Assembly (NCBI RefSeq): GCF_026013365.1
Contig: NZ_JAPDOE010000003.1
Location: 248,001-312,000, forward strand
From: Paenibacillus sp. LS1
GTDB lineage: Bacteria > Bacillota > Bacilli > Paenibacillales > Paenibacillaceae
DNA: 64,000 nt
Direction: 5' to 3'
Of the stretch, positions 36,673-46,500 are shown piece after piece. The position numbers and the translations under genes were made by a program. Below the pieces are notes generated by a model. That model searched no databases and was not told the origin of the DNA. It was given only the letters and a program-made list of their open reading frames with translations. How positions within the stretch are numbered: the first letter of the stretch is position 1; every line of letters begins with the position of its first letter.

Positions 36673-37233
36673 ATGTCTGATAACAAAACAATTTTGTACA
36701 TTGCTATGAGTTTGGATGGATATATCGCAAGACTGGACGGTTCGGTGGATTGGTTGTTCGATGTGGAGGGTGACGGAGGAGATAACGGATATGCTGCTTT
36801 TTATGAAACGATCGGTAGCGTCGTTATGGGACGTTATACGTATGAAGAGGTGCTCACACTATCTGAAGAATTCTCTTATGCGGATCGCCCAACGTATGTG
36901 CTTTCCCGCTCGGAACAGCCGTCCGCTCCGCATGTACAGTTTACAACCGAGACGGTAGATACGCTCATTCCCCGATTAAAACAAACTTCTGATGGAGACG
37001 TGTGGATTGTGGGTGGCGGCATATTGGTTCAAGCTGTGTTAGCCAAAAAATTACTGGATGAGATTGAAGTCGCCATCATTCCCAAAATTCTTGGTGAAGG
37101 CATCCCCTTATTCCCGGCAGGCACGGTGCCAAGTCAATTCAAAATGATCCGAACCCAGACGCTCGGACAGATCATTTCAATTCGTTATGAGGTTCAAAAC
37201 AGCGGCACAGCGGACACACCTCCGAATATCTAA
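36673..37233 (+). CDS. Dihydrofolate reductase-like (RibD C-terminal) family reductase
   Basis: A 186-aa protein of the YwjB/YyaP-like RibD_C family. It has ILYIAMSLDGYIARLDGSVDWL at the start, SVVMGRYTYEEVL (cofactor pocket), a VWIVGGGILVQAVL glycine-rich NADPH segment and a terminal beta-hairpin (IRYEV). Such proteins bind NADPH but rarely act in folate synthesis; many are of unknown function. ATG 36673 is 8 bp from GGGAG; the ATG at 36667 is too close to it. Divergent from the WYL regulator, which may control it. Confidence 0.8.
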   Translation: MSDNKTILYIAMSLDGYIARLDGSVDWLFDVEGDGGDNGYAAFYETIGSVVMGRYTYEEVLTLSEEFSYADRPTYVLSRSEQPSAPHVQFTTETVDTLIPRLKQTSDGDVWIVGGGILVQAVLAKKLLDEIEVAIIPKILGEGIPLFPAGTVPSQFKMIRTQTLGQIISIRYEVQNSGTADTPPNI

Positions 37234-37246
37234 TTAAGCAGAAAAG

Positions 37247-37283
37247 GGAAAGACCATTCTTATCATGAAAGAGTGGTCTTTCC
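37247..37283. terminator. Bidirectional intrinsic terminator
   Basis: GGAAAGACCA...TGGTCTTTCC stem between the convergent DHFR-like and esterase genes. Confidence 0.8.
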
Positions 37284-37299
37284 ATTACCATGTATCAAG

Positions 37300-38430
37300 T
37301 TATCCTATCAATCCTCGTATATATTCCGCTAACACATCTGCCGTCCTACGGTGAGATAATTCGCCTGGGTGGGTGCGCGCCCCTACCGTTTCTTCGGTAG
37401 TATCCGGAAGTTGGATGATCGAGACCTTACGGTCCCCTGTCCCCTTCATAAACGCATCAACCGCACGGTAGATAGCTGGCATCATGGGAAAACCAAGCAT
37501 GCCATAAGCCCATACGAGATGTGCAGCCGGATTGTTTTTCCGAAGTTTGGACAGGAACTGTTCCACCGCTTTCTCAAAAGCAGCCAGATCTTCTTCATGA
37601 TACGTACCATCTTCGTTCAAATGCTGCTTGTACACCTTGCCCGTGTCGGGGTCTTTCCACTCAGGTGACTGGAACGCACCTCCATCATTGCTGCCCAGGT
37701 TCACGACCACCACATCCGGCTGCCACGAACCAAAATCATGCTGATCTCCTGCGCCTAACGCTTCGTTACGTTCACCGGTAAGCAGGCCACAGACCTGTTC
37801 GTAATAATCGGGAATGTTCCCCTTCGGATTATTATCCCAACTTGTCAGCACACCCCAGCCACTTTGCGAGATGACCCGGTATTCTGCATTCAATGCCTCT
37901 GCTGTCATAAACGTATAATTATGTATGGCGCTGAACCACATCGGAATCCAATCTTCCTCTGTTTTAGCACCAATCGCACCTTCACCAGATGTAATACTGT
38001 CACCGATAAACTCGACCTTGTAGGGTTTTTCCTGCACAGGCAGGAACGTTCCATCCGATTTCACGGCATGAATCTGCATGGAACAACCTGGGTCGCCACT
38101 CATCGCTTGAACATCCTTAACGATCCGTACATTCTTCACCACATCCGCGTTCATGCCCCGGAATACACAGATCCAGTACCTTCCCGCCGTTAACATCTGC
38201 CGGCTCACCGGAACACCGTTGATCAGAATGCTAATCCATGATTCATATATATCATATTCAGACTCCACCTCAACCCAAAGTTCGGAGCTCTGCACATTGA
38301 GTTCGACTGCACTCCCCGTCCAAAATAACGTCAGCGGCGATAACTCTCCAGTTGTTCTGCCATGCACCTTGAGATAAGGCAGTTCCGTTAAGTCATAGAT
38401 CTTTAACCTGGTATTCGCTTGTACGCTCAT
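37300..38430 (-). CDS. SGNH/GDSL hydrolase, carbohydrate esterase family 2-like
   Basis: A 376-aa protein. An N-terminal beta-sandwich (about 1-125) is joined to an SGNH hydrolase domain, the architecture of CE2 acetyl esterases. The block I nucleophile Ser is in FIGDSITSGEG (about 142), the block III Asn is in VNLGSNDGG (about 249), and the C-terminal His of the dyad is in RTHPGELSHRRTADVL (about 353 or 359). There is no signal peptide, so it probably deacetylates imported xylo- or glyco-oligosaccharides inside the cell. A cre-like operator about 40 bp upstream ties it to carbon catabolite control, like the xylanase and PL4 genes. Confidence 0.82.
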   Translation of the reverse strand: MSVQANTRLKIYDLTELPYLKVHGRTTGELSPLTLFWTGSAVELNVQSSELWVEVESEYDIYESWISILINGVPVSRQMLTAGRYWICVFRGMNADVVKNVRIVKDVQAMSGDPGCSMQIHAVKSDGTFLPVQEKPYKVEFIGDSITSGEGAIGAKTEEDWIPMWFSAIHNYTFMTAEALNAEYRVISQSGWGVLTSWDNNPKGNIPDYYEQVCGLLTGERNEALGAGDQHDFGSWQPDVVVVNLGSNDGGAFQSPEWKDPDTGKVYKQHLNEDGTYHEEDLAAFEKAVEQFLSKLRKNNPAAHLVWAYGMLGFPMMPAIYRAVDAFMKGTGDRKVSIIQLPDTTEETVGARTHPGELSHRRTADVLAEYIRGLIG

Positions 38431-38466
38431 CCTTCATTCCCCCTCAACGATTCATAAAAAGTAGTT

Positions 38467-38480
38467 ATTAAGCGCTTTCC
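38467..38480 (-). promoter_or_regulatory. cre-like operator upstream of esterase gene
   Basis: On the minus strand GGAAAGCGCTTAAT, with the AAAGCGCTT core of cre sites. It begins 37 bp before the start codon. Confidence 0.5.
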
Positions 38481-38541
38481 TTTGTATCGATAACATGTTC
38501 GTCGTGCTACATCTATCTTATTATGTATTACGCACAGCACC

Positions 38542-38622
38542 AAAAATCCCCTGCAAGCGAGTCGTGCTCAAGTCCATCATATCAGATGTGCTTGATGCAT
38601 CGTCCGCCCATAGGGGATTTTT
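38542..38622 (-). terminator. Long structured terminator after the amino-acid transporter operon
   Basis: Perfect 11-bp arms AAAAATCCCCT / AGGGGATTTTT enclose 59 nt, which themselves contain TCAAG...CTTGA and CATC-atatca-GATG helices. The transcript of glnQ (stop at 38649) would end here. Confidence 0.65.
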
Positions 38623-38648
38623 CTCATTCATTTTTTTATCCAGTATCG

Positions 38649-39371
38649 TTATAAAACCTTACCCAGAAACGCCTTGGTCCGGTCATGCTGGGTATTCTGA
38701 AAGAGCTCTTCTGGCGTGCCTTCCTCCACAATATATCCGCCGTCCATAAAGATCACCCGATCCGCCACCTCACGGGCGAAGCCCATCTCATGCGTAACGA
38801 CAATCATCGTAATTCCCTCGTGAGCGAGGTCTTTCATGACTTGCAGCACTTCTCCAACCATCTCCGGGTCAAGTGCAGACGTAGGCTCATCGAACAGCAT
38901 CACACTCGGGTTCATGGCGAGTGCACGTGCGATGGCTACACGCTGTTGTTGTCCACCTGACAACTGCTCGGGATACGCATCCCTCTTCTGCGATAGCCCG
39001 ACCTTGCCCAGCAGCTCCATTGATTTTTTCTCATTCTCGGCCTTACTCAGTTTCTTGATATGCTTCGGTGCGAGCATGATATTCTCCAGCACAGTTAGAT
39101 GGGGAAAAAGGTTGAATTGTTGGAACACCATGCCCACATTGGTTCTCAGCTGATCAATATCCGTCTTGGGTGAAGTGACCTCGACACCACCGATCGTCAC
39201 CTTTCCAGACGTCACATCCTCCAGCAGATTAAGGCAGCGTAAGAAGGTACTTTTACCAGACCCGGAAGGTCCGATGACGCATACGACTTCTTTCTCCTGA
39301 ATCGTTGTGGAGATATCCTTCAGCACCTCATTGGCACCAAACTGCTTTTTTAGATTCTGTACGGTAATCAT
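38649..39371 (-). CDS. glnQ: Polar amino acid (glutamine-type) ABC transporter ATP-binding protein
   Basis: A 240-aa ABC ATPase. Walker [10 protein letters not shown] (about 33-41), Q-loop [10 protein letters not shown] (about 81), signature [15 protein letters not shown] (about 133), Walker [15 protein letters not shown] (about 156) and switch His VVTHEMGFA (about 190). This is the closest textbook match to GlnQ/ArtM-type ATPases. It powers uptake of glutamine or another polar amino acid. The start ATGA overlaps the stop of the permease gene, and the order is SBP-permease-ATPase on the minus strand. Substrate is inferred from the GlnKL-like genes upstream. Confidence 0.9.
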   Translation of the reverse strand: MITVQNLKKQFGANEVLKDISTTIQEKEVVCVIGPSGSGKSTFLRCLNLLEDVTSGKVTIGGVEVTSPKTDIDQLRTNVGMVFQQFNLFPHLTVLENIMLAPKHIKKLSKAENEKKSMELLGKVGLSQKRDAYPEQLSGGQQQRVAIARALAMNPSVMLFDEPTSALDPEMVGEVLQVMKDLAHEGITMIVVTHEMGFAREVADRVIFMDGGYIVEEGTPEELFQNTQHDRTKAFLGKVL

Positions 39372-40024
39372 CGGATCGCATACCTCCTTTCAATGAATCG
39401 GGAAGCCCGGGACAACAGAACAATGATGATCAGGTAGAATATACCCACCACACCCCAGATTTCGAATGCCCGGAAGTTGGAGGAAATAATAATTTCCCCG
39501 CTTTGTGTCAATTCTGCGATACCTATCGCCGATAGCAGCGATGTATCTTTGATCGTAATAATGAACTGGTTTACAAAGGTAGGAATCATGCGCCGGGTTG
39601 CCTGAGGTAACACGACCAGCCTCATCGTTTGGAAACGAGTTAAGCCCAAGGAGCGCGCCGCCTCATGCTGCCCATTGCTAATCGAATTAATCCCTGCGCG
39701 GAAAATCTCCGAGATGTAAGCTCCTGCATTCAAACTAATTGCAATAATGCCTGCGGTCATCGCCGGAATCCGCATATCAAGGAACACTGGCAGCCCGAAG
39801 TAGATGAAATATACCTGCACCAGAAGGGGTGTGCCACGGATGATATCCACGTAAAGTGTGGCTACCAGCCGCAACAATCGATTCAAAGAGGTGCTCATCA
39901 GACCTGAGATCAATCCGATCACCATCGCAATGATGAGCGAGATCACGACTAGCTTCAACGTAACCACTGTACCCTCTAACAGAAGAGGCAGTGCGTCTAT
40001 TATGACTTGCAAGGAGGAGTCCAT
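39368..40024 (-). CDS. glnP: Polar amino acid (glutamine-type) ABC transporter permease
   Basis: A 218-aa HisM/GlnP-type inner-membrane permease with about five TM helices. It has the EAA-loop [24 protein letters not shown] (about 130-155) that docks the ATPase, and [11 protein letters not shown], typical of polar amino acid permeases. It forms the channel as a dimer. The ATG at 40024 gives the conserved start [18 protein letters not shown]; a GTG at 40033 is nearer to the AAGGG ribosome site and cannot be excluded. The gene lies within the three-gene transporter operon. Confidence 0.9.
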   Translation of the reverse strand: MDSSLQVIIDALPLLLEGTVVTLKLVVISLIIAMVIGLISGLMSTSLNRLLRLVATLYVDIIRGTPLLVQVYFIYFGLPVFLDMRIPAMTAGIIAISLNAGAYISEIFRAGINSISNGQHEAARSLGLTRFQTMRLVVLPQATRRMIPTFVNQFIITIKDTSLLSAIGIAELTQSGEIIISSNFRAFEIWGVVGIFYLIIIVLLSRASRFIERRYAIR

Positions 40025-40041
40025 CCGTACCACATTCCCTT

Positions 40042-40839
40042 CTATTTAGCCGTTGTTCCCAGATAGTTGCCGACAATCTCGTCGTACTTTCCGTTTTCCT
40101 GCAATTTCTTCAGTCCATCATTGATCTTCTTCTGTAACTCCGCATCGCCTTTGGCAACAGCAATCCCGTAGAAGTCACCGTTCAACCGGTCTCCAACGAT
40201 CTTGAGCTTGGCGTTCGGGTCGATGGCAATCTTATAGGAGATGACCGGGAAATCCTCCAACGTAGCATCTGCGTTTTTGTTCGCGACTTCCTGATACATC
40301 GATGGGCTGTCATCAAAATATTTCACGGTTGCCCCGTAGGTTTTCGCATATTCATCTGCGAGATTGGCACCTGAGGTTCCTTTTTTAATCGCAATAATTT
40401 TTCCTTTTAAATCTTCAGGACTTAGGATGTCCGCGTTATCTTCATGAACGATTAAGGACAGACCGGCCTGATAATACGGTTCCGAGAAGTCCACTACTTT
40501 TTTACGTTCGTCTGTAATGCTAATGCCTGCAATGGCTCCGTCCAGCTGATTCGCCGTGATGGCTGGAATAATGCCTTTGAAGTCCATCGGTTTGATCTCT
40601 ACCTCAAAGCCCTCTTCTTCCGCAATCGCGTTCATGAGGTCAATATCGATTCCTACATATTTGCCGTCCTTCTGAAACTCAAAAGGGGGATACGTTGCAT
40701 CGGTACCAAATGTATATTTCTCAACAGCTGAACCACTTGCCGATTGTGCATTACTTTCTTCACCGGACTTTGCTGCACCGCAGGCACTAAGTGTTAGAGC
40801 AAGAACGGACGCCATTACAATGGATGCTACCTTTTTCAT
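40042..40839 (-). CDS. glnH: Polar amino acid (glutamine-type) ABC transporter substrate-binding lipoprotein
   Basis: A 265-aa lipoprotein. The signal MKKVASIVMASVLALTLSAC gives a lipidated Cys at 20, followed by a Ser/Glu/Ala tether and an SBP_bac_3 domain from YTFGTDATYPPFEF. Ligand-side features include the D in GTDATYPPFEF, the R in ITDERKKVVDFSEPYY and KKGTSGA. The start 40839 is set by an AAAAGGGG site and the lipoprotein signal; the frame extends 27 codons upstream without a signal. It is 12-18 bp ahead of the permease and transcribed with it. A long inverted repeat lies upstream. Confidence 0.9.
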   Translation of the reverse strand: MKKVASIVMASVLALTLSACGAAKSGEESNAQSASGSAVEKYTFGTDATYPPFEFQKDGKYVGIDIDLMNAIAEEEGFEVEIKPMDFKGIIPAITANQLDGAIAGISITDERKKVVDFSEPYYQAGLSLIVHEDNADILSPEDLKGKIIAIKKGTSGANLADEYAKTYGATVKYFDDSPSMYQEVANKNADATLEDFPVISYKIAIDPNAKLKIVGDRLNGDFYGIAVAKGDAELQKKINDGLKKLQENGKYDEIVGNYLGTTAK

Positions 40840-40896
40840 AGAAAAACCCCTTTTCCGAATTAGATTGGGATCGACCGAATCGACCGTTTGTATTTC

Positions 40897-40940
40897 AGCA
40901 TTTTGCATAATTCGAATCAAAGGGATTTATGCAAAATGCT
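40897..40940. promoter_or_regulatory. Long inverted repeat upstream of the transporter operon
   Basis: Perfect 14-bp arms AGCATTTTGCATAA and TTATGCAAAATGCT, 16 bp apart, lie 57-101 bp before the glnH start. It could be an operator for the GlnL-like regulator encoded just upstream, or a leader hairpin. The rest of the gap up to 41130 is AT-rich without another clear motif. Confidence 0.55.
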
Positions 40941-41130
40941 TATTCATGTACGTATTGTAGTTCGCTCCCTACGCCAACTTACAAGATCCTACATAAATTA
41001 ATTACAACTCATGAAAATTAAATTAACATGTAATGTTTTTAAGTAGATAAACGAGCGAATATCGCTAATAAAAGATCCGTTTTCTGAGTTTTTGTGTAAG
41101 GTTATATAACAATGAAAAGAGTGATAAACA

Positions 41131-41179
41131 AAAAAAGCCGAGAATCCATGAAGGTGTTACCTTCGGGAATTCGGCTTTT
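41131..41179 (-). terminator. Intrinsic terminator of the glnKL-like operon
   Basis: AAAAGCCGA...GAAGGT-aac-ACCTTC...TCGGCTTTTTTT hairpin on the minus strand. It separates the sensor genes from the transporter operon, which therefore needs its own promoter. Confidence 0.85.
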
Positions 41180-41206
41180 GGATAAGAGATAGCATATCTC
41201 AGTTAT

Positions 41207-42100
41207 TTAATTATTCATTTTTTCAATCGTCTCCATGTAGAACACATGCAGGAACTTTTTGATATTAACCTTGCCTTTGTCACCTGCCTGATCTTCTTCC
41301 ATCGCTCTCATCTTCATCCGTACATCCTGGAAGTCAAAGTAGAGGGGCGCGTAATGCTCAAACTTATGGTTGCTATAATCGTTGAGTCCAATCGAGGCCA
41401 TGTTGGTCAATGCGGCAATGACCGTTCTGCGAATGCGTTGTTCCATCGCCTTGCTCTCTTTCTCCACGTCTTTGGGCGTAGACTTGTAAGTCTGGGCCAC
41501 CGCTTCATACGACTCCTTCAGCGGCGGCCACTCCCCGGCACGCTTCTGATCAATCGCATACTCCATAAGGGCCACAATATCCTTGCTACCACTTTCTCCT
41601 ATGATCCCCAGATCCATCAGAATGCTTCTTGCCGCATCTCGCACCGTACGACCTTGGGCAGGGGCCGGCGCTTCCACCAGATTCAATCGGGCCATCGACT
41701 GCTTAATCTCCAGCACGTAACGTTCATACTTCCACTGTTCATTCACTTTGCTGAGCACATGCTCCACTTCCACCCGATTAATCGGTTTATGAATAAAGAA
41801 TTCAATTCCGTTCTGGTAGGCCGCCCCTACCATTTCCTTGTTCTCCACCTGAGAGATCATGATGAATTTCCCGGTATATCCGCTCTGCCTCAGCTTCGCA
41901 ACAGTCTCAATCCCGTCCTGATCCGGCATCAACAGATCAATCAGCACTACATCGGGACGCAGATCCATGATTATCCGTGCCCCTTCTATGCCGCCCTCTG
42001 CCATGCCTGCAAGCTCGCCGATTCCACAGGATTCAATGATATCATGCAGCATGCTCCGGCTCACCACATCATCATCCACGATTATGATAGAAAGTGTCAT
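41207..42100 (-). CDS. glnL: Response regulator with YcbB-type DNA-binding domain, GlnL-like
   Basis: A 297-aa protein. Receiver domain: IIVDDDVVS, phospho-Asp in VVLIDLLMPDQDG (about 54-56) and HKPINRVEV (Lys at about 104). The C-terminal part (about 150-297), with RSILMDLGIIGESGSKDIVALMEYAI and a helical end, matches the YcbB domain specific to GlnL of B. subtilis. That GlnL activates glutaminase and glutamine transport genes when glutamine is present. ATG 42100 has AAAGGGGG 9 bp upstream; 42106 is an alternative. It overlaps the end of the kinase gene, so translation is coupled. The adjacent glutamine-type transporter is its probable target. Confidence 0.85.
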   Translation of the reverse strand: MTLSIIIVDDDVVSRSMLHDIIESCGIGELAGMAEGGIEGARIIMDLRPDVVLIDLLMPDQDGIETVAKLRQSGYTGKFIMISQVENKEMVGAAYQNGIEFFIHKPINRVEVEHVLSKVNEQWKYERYVLEIKQSMARLNLVEAPAPAQGRTVRDAARSILMDLGIIGESGSKDIVALMEYAIDQKRAGEWPPLKESYEAVAQTYKSTPKDVEKESKAMEQRIRRTVIAALTNMASIGLNDYSNHKFEHYAPLYFDFQDVRMKMRAMEEDQAGDKGKVNIKKFLHVFYMETIEKMNN

Positions 42101-43391
42101 CGACATCGGCCCCCTTTATTAGATTCATCTTGGCAATAGCTATACCAAATGTAGTGCCTCTCGCTCCCGCAGGCGCCGATTGCACCGTAATCTGTCCCGC
42201 CAACGATTGAACGATATCACGTACATGGGACAAGCCAATACCCGTCGCGGCAATGCCGACTTCATTGAACTTCGTTGTATAGCCCGGTTCAAAGATAACA
42301 TCCCGTTTGGCTTCAGGTACCCCTTTTCCAGAATCCATCACGACGAAATGCACGTCATCTTCCTGCTCATATACACGAATTCGGACCGTCCCATCATGCT
42401 CAATCGCCTCTACCGCATTGGCAATCAGGTTGTTCATTACCGTTAGAAGAGGAATGTAATACGGAGACTCACAATCATACTGTTGCTCGATATCAATCTC
42501 GACCTGCTTATGCAGCATCTCGCTGTATTTTCGGTTTGCTTTACTGGCAAAGTTAAGAACTTCAGATAGACTCATGTTGACCGCTTTTTCATTATCATAC
42601 AGCTTCAGCAGACCCGCCAGAATACGTTGTGAATCCTTCTTTACTTCATGAATCTGCTGAGCAATACCCAGCGTGCGCTGACTGTATTGGTTCAAGTCCT
42701 GCTCCCGGAGATCGCGATATAGATCATAGCTGTCTGCCGTAATGCCTTCAATTGTATTCATTGCTTTCTTCAGGTAAAATACCTCGCCATACAGACCGGA
42801 GTTCACATTCAGCATCTGCTCCATCCGCTTCTCCTGCTCTGCATGCAAGAGCCGCATCTGCCTCACTGCAAAGCTGTTATATAGCCCAATGACGAAGTAA
42901 CTTCGCAGACCACCCACCACAAGTAGATACAACCATTCCTTCATATAAAAGATATTGGTCCCGCTTAACATTCCGCGAAGCAGCAGCTCAACAAGATTAG
43001 AGGAGAAATCGATACATGTGATTAACCCGCCGAGCAGAAGAGGCTGCATCTCATGGAATTGATGCCTGAACTTGCTAAGCCCATAAGCAAAAACCACGTA
43101 ATACACACCTGCCCCCAGATTGTCCCGCATGCTTTCCAGAATGGACACGGTCTGTACATGATTGATGAGATCTGCCGACTGGAACAGTAAATTCGCGATG
43201 CCTGTCAGGATTCCTGTCTTCACATAAGACAGATGCGGCATGATCATCAGCAGAAATAAAAGGATGCTGACCCCCAGCCCGATTCGGAAGTAGTCTTCCC
43301 GGAACGGATTTATTTTGAATTGTGCGCCTACCGCTGTGGCAAAGGCAATGGCCACCATCTGCACATTCTCATTTTTGACCCAATTGCGCAT
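42072..43391 (-). CDS. glnK: Sensor histidine kinase, GlnK (YcbA)-like
   Basis: A 439-aa protein. The first 200 residues hold about six TM helices (VAIAFATAVGAQF; GLGVSILLFLLMIM; YLLVVGGLRSYFVIGLY), then a helical dimerisation segment and a GHKL ATPase domain: N box NNLIANAVEAI (about 325), G1 DSGKGVP (about 353), G2 GIGLSHV (about 386). The phospho-His is likely in AQQIHEVKKDSQRILAGL (about 249), the motif of the YcbA/DcuS-type kinase group. It senses glutamine or nitrogen state. The start at 43391 is chosen because GAAGAG precedes it; a GTG at 43403 is also possible. It overlaps glnL by about 30 bp. Confidence 0.85.
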   Translation of the reverse strand: MRNWVKNENVQMVAIAFATAVGAQFKINPFREDYFRIGLGVSILLFLLMIMPHLSYVKTGILTGIANLLFQSADLINHVQTVSILESMRDNLGAGVYYVVFAYGLSKFRHQFHEMQPLLLGGLITCIDFSSNLVELLLRGMLSGTNIFYMKEWLYLLVVGGLRSYFVIGLYNSFAVRQMRLLHAEQEKRMEQMLNVNSGLYGEVFYLKKAMNTIEGITADSYDLYRDLREQDLNQYSQRTLGIAQQIHEVKKDSQRILAGLLKLYDNEKAVNMSLSEVLNFASKANRKYSEMLHKQVEIDIEQQYDCESPYYIPLLTVMNNLIANAVEAIEHDGTVRIRVYEQEDDVHFVVMDSGKGVPEAKRDVIFEPGYTTKFNEVGIAATGIGLSHVRDIVQSLAGQITVQSAPAGARGTTFGIAIAKMNLIKGADVDDTFYHNRG

Positions 43392-43449
43392 CGATCTCTT
43401 CACCCACTATAACAACGTTTAGCGCCCATTATCGGAATCCGCGCTTCTA

Positions 43450-43468
43450 ATGTTAAATATACTAACAT
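43450..43468. promoter_or_regulatory. ATGTTA-N7-TAACAT palindrome upstream of glnK
   Basis: Perfect 6-bp arms about 60 bp before the kinase start, in an AT-rich segment. It may be part of the glnKL promoter or an autoregulatory site. Confidence 0.3.
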
Positions 43469-43523
43469 ATGAAACAAGCATTAGAAATAATTAAAATTAG
43501 GGAATGGATACCCAAGCACAACA

Positions 43524-43557
43524 AAAAGGCCGGAAGTCATCACTTCTGCGGCCTTTT
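43524..43557 (-). terminator. Intrinsic terminator of the hybrid-kinase operon
   Basis: AAAAGGCCG...AAGT-catc-ACTT...GCGGCCTTTTT hairpin immediately after the stop codon at 43560. Confidence 0.8.
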
Positions 43558-43559
43558 CC

Positions 43560-46500
43560 TTATATCTCATCCGGAATATCAAATGACACCATCGTTCCCT
43601 CACCCGGTTCACTTACAATCGATAATCCTTGACCATACCTTTGCAGTAATCTGCGGTTTGTATTCACAATACCTATTCCGCCTTTTCCACCGGGCGTAGC
43701 ATGTAACAGCTCTGCAACCTTCTTCGGTTCGATGCCTTTGCCATTATCCTTCACCTCAATACGGGTATAACCCTCATGGCGAGTGATAGACAGGCATACC
43801 GTCCCACCCACATTTCGGCTTAATAACCCATGTCTTACGGCATTTTCGATCAAAGGCTGAATTGATAGCGGCGGGAGAAGCAACGGAAGGTCCGGCTCTA
43901 CGTTTAATACCACCGACAATCGATCTTCAAATCGTGTTTTCTCAATAAAAAGATAGGCTTCCACGAGTTCCAGTTCGTATGATAATTTCACCAGTTCCCC
44001 TGTATTGAGATAGTTGAAGCTGATCCGTAAATAGGATGAGAAGGCCTCGCCAAGCTTTCGCATATGCTCTGTATCAATATCACTTAACACCATCAGTGAA
44101 TTCAGCGTATTGAACAGGAAATGGGGCTGAATCTGAGCCTGCAAATAGGCAGCCTCCATGCGTAGGCGCTCTTGGATGGACTGATTTAACATGGTCAATG
44201 CTCTTATCCGATACTTTAGCTCCAACGCATCTACAGGCTTCGTGACATAATCATTCGCGCCCGACGCGAAACCCGTGTAGATATCTGGCGGCTGACTTCG
44301 TGCAGTCAACAGTAGTACAGGAAGCTCAGACATCGAGAACTGTTCCCGTACCTTCTGGGTTAACTCATATCCGGACATATTCGGCATCATCACATCTGTA
44401 ATCAGTAGATCCCACTGACGTGTGCCGAGCAATTCCATCGCTTCCTGCCCCGAACGTGCTGTAGTTATATCGTATGGCTCCGTCGAGAGAATACTGACCA
44501 ACACATCCAGATTAACCGGATCATCATCCACAGCCAGAATGGTGGCTCTCCCTTCTTTTAACAATGGAGCCATCTCCGCTGTCGCTGAAGATTCCACGTC
44601 TCCCATACCAGGGCGGGGTAGCAGGAAACCGCCAGGTGCATCTTCCATCATCTCCATCGCCTGCTCCCAGATTAGGGGAAGCTGCGACTCAGCCTGATGG
44701 GTAGTTTCATGCGCGAGCGGTAGATCGAAGCTGAATACCGAGCCTTTTCCGGGTTCCGACTGAACGGTTAGTGCCCCACCATGCAGTTCTACGAGTTGTT
44801 TGCAGATGTTCAGTCCAAGCCCGATGCCTTGTCCATCACTTATTCCATACGACCCTTGTTCATACGGAAGAAAAATACGCATCCGTGTGTCTTCATCCAT
44901 TCCAATGCCTGTATCCGCCACATGAATTAGAGCATGTCCTTCACGAATCTCGGCATTTACGGAGATCGTTCCTTCCTCTGTATGTTTGAGCGCGTTATGC
45001 AGCAGATTATACAAAATCTGAACGAGTCTTTCTTCATCAGCCATGACCAAAGGGAAGGACTCCGGAATCTCCATATGCAGGCGGACCGGTTTCCGTTCTG
45101 CCATGAATTGCAGCATGGCGATAATGCCAGGTACCACCGACTGTATGGAAAGAGGAACCTGACGCAGCACAATGCGATGCTCCTTCAGCCGGACTACATC
45201 CAGTAGATCGCCAAGCAGATGGGACATCCGTCTACCGATCGTGATGAGCAGTTCCATATCCTCCAAGCTCCGTTCATCCAACCTGCTCTTCTCTCGGGTG
45301 ACGACGTTATGGGCAATGTTAATGATCCCATGCAGCGGAGTCCGCAGTTCATGGGATGTATTCGCCAGGAACTGATCTTTAATTTTGTCACCCTTCTGCA
45401 ATTCTATATTCAGCTTCATATTCTCACTGGCATTCCTGAAGTACTTTTTGAACCAATAGGCGGAGAAGCCGGTAATCGCAAAAATGATATCAATTGGATA
45501 ATAGACTGTTGTCACATCTTTTGATGTCTCACTTGTACTCCACAACATATTGGATATGATGCCTCCAGCTGTCAGTAGCAGGAAAACCATATCCCGATCG
45601 GCCTGTTTCCTAAAGAGCATGACACCTACAATGTACAGGAACCAGAGAGAGGAGACGAGAAAGAAAATATCGATAAGAGAGTATTGAACCATAGCATAGA
45701 CAACATGAATTGGAACCGCTAGAATAACGGCAATATAAGCTATTGTCATGACAATGCATAACTGAAGGCTTTTTGTTCGTATATGTACCAAGGTCAATCT
45801 CTGGAACAACAGCAGGATACAAGCATTTTGCAGCAGTAGACAGATCAGGCGAAGCTTGATCCCCCACGTATAGTTAATAGGGAGCCATAACATCAGAATA
45901 TTATCATGACCCACCATAATGATGATGCCTACAGATAAGGTTAATATAGCTGCGACGAGTAAGGCCCGCTCCTGGGGGTTGAACACAAACAGAATACAGG
46001 CATACATGCCATGGAGTAATAAAATGAGAAAAATGGCCAGTTGAAAACCGATGGAATACCAACGTGCGTAATCAACCGCCGCCTGGGAACCAAGGCGAAC
46101 GGGTTTGCCGATCCCGCCTATATACGGGCTATCATAATTGGCTACACGAATGAGCAATTCAATCTCTGTTGCGCCTTCATCTTCGTAGGTTGCCGTATAA
46201 GAGGTACTTCTCGGTTCATAGGTATCTGCATCCTCCGACACCTTCCCCATTCCGCCCACGATATCCCCATTGAGTTCAATTTCGGATGAACTTCGGATGT
46301 TTCTGAACCAGAAGGTCACAGGTACCTGGAGTGGATCAGTCAAAACACGCAATCGATATGTGGCATATCCAAGTGAACTCTCCTGATCCCGGTTCTCGGC
46401 ATTTTTCCAATCTCCCGGAACCTGGACCACATCCGCCGGCTTCGACCGTACCCTATCCACAATATCCTTGCTGGTCAGTAATTCATTCGAATATAGTTCC

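Noticed and set aside
41246..42139. 297-aa frame opposite the glnL-like gene
   Set aside because: Antisense shadow of a clear response regulator gene; the peptide is His/Arg-rich and featureless.
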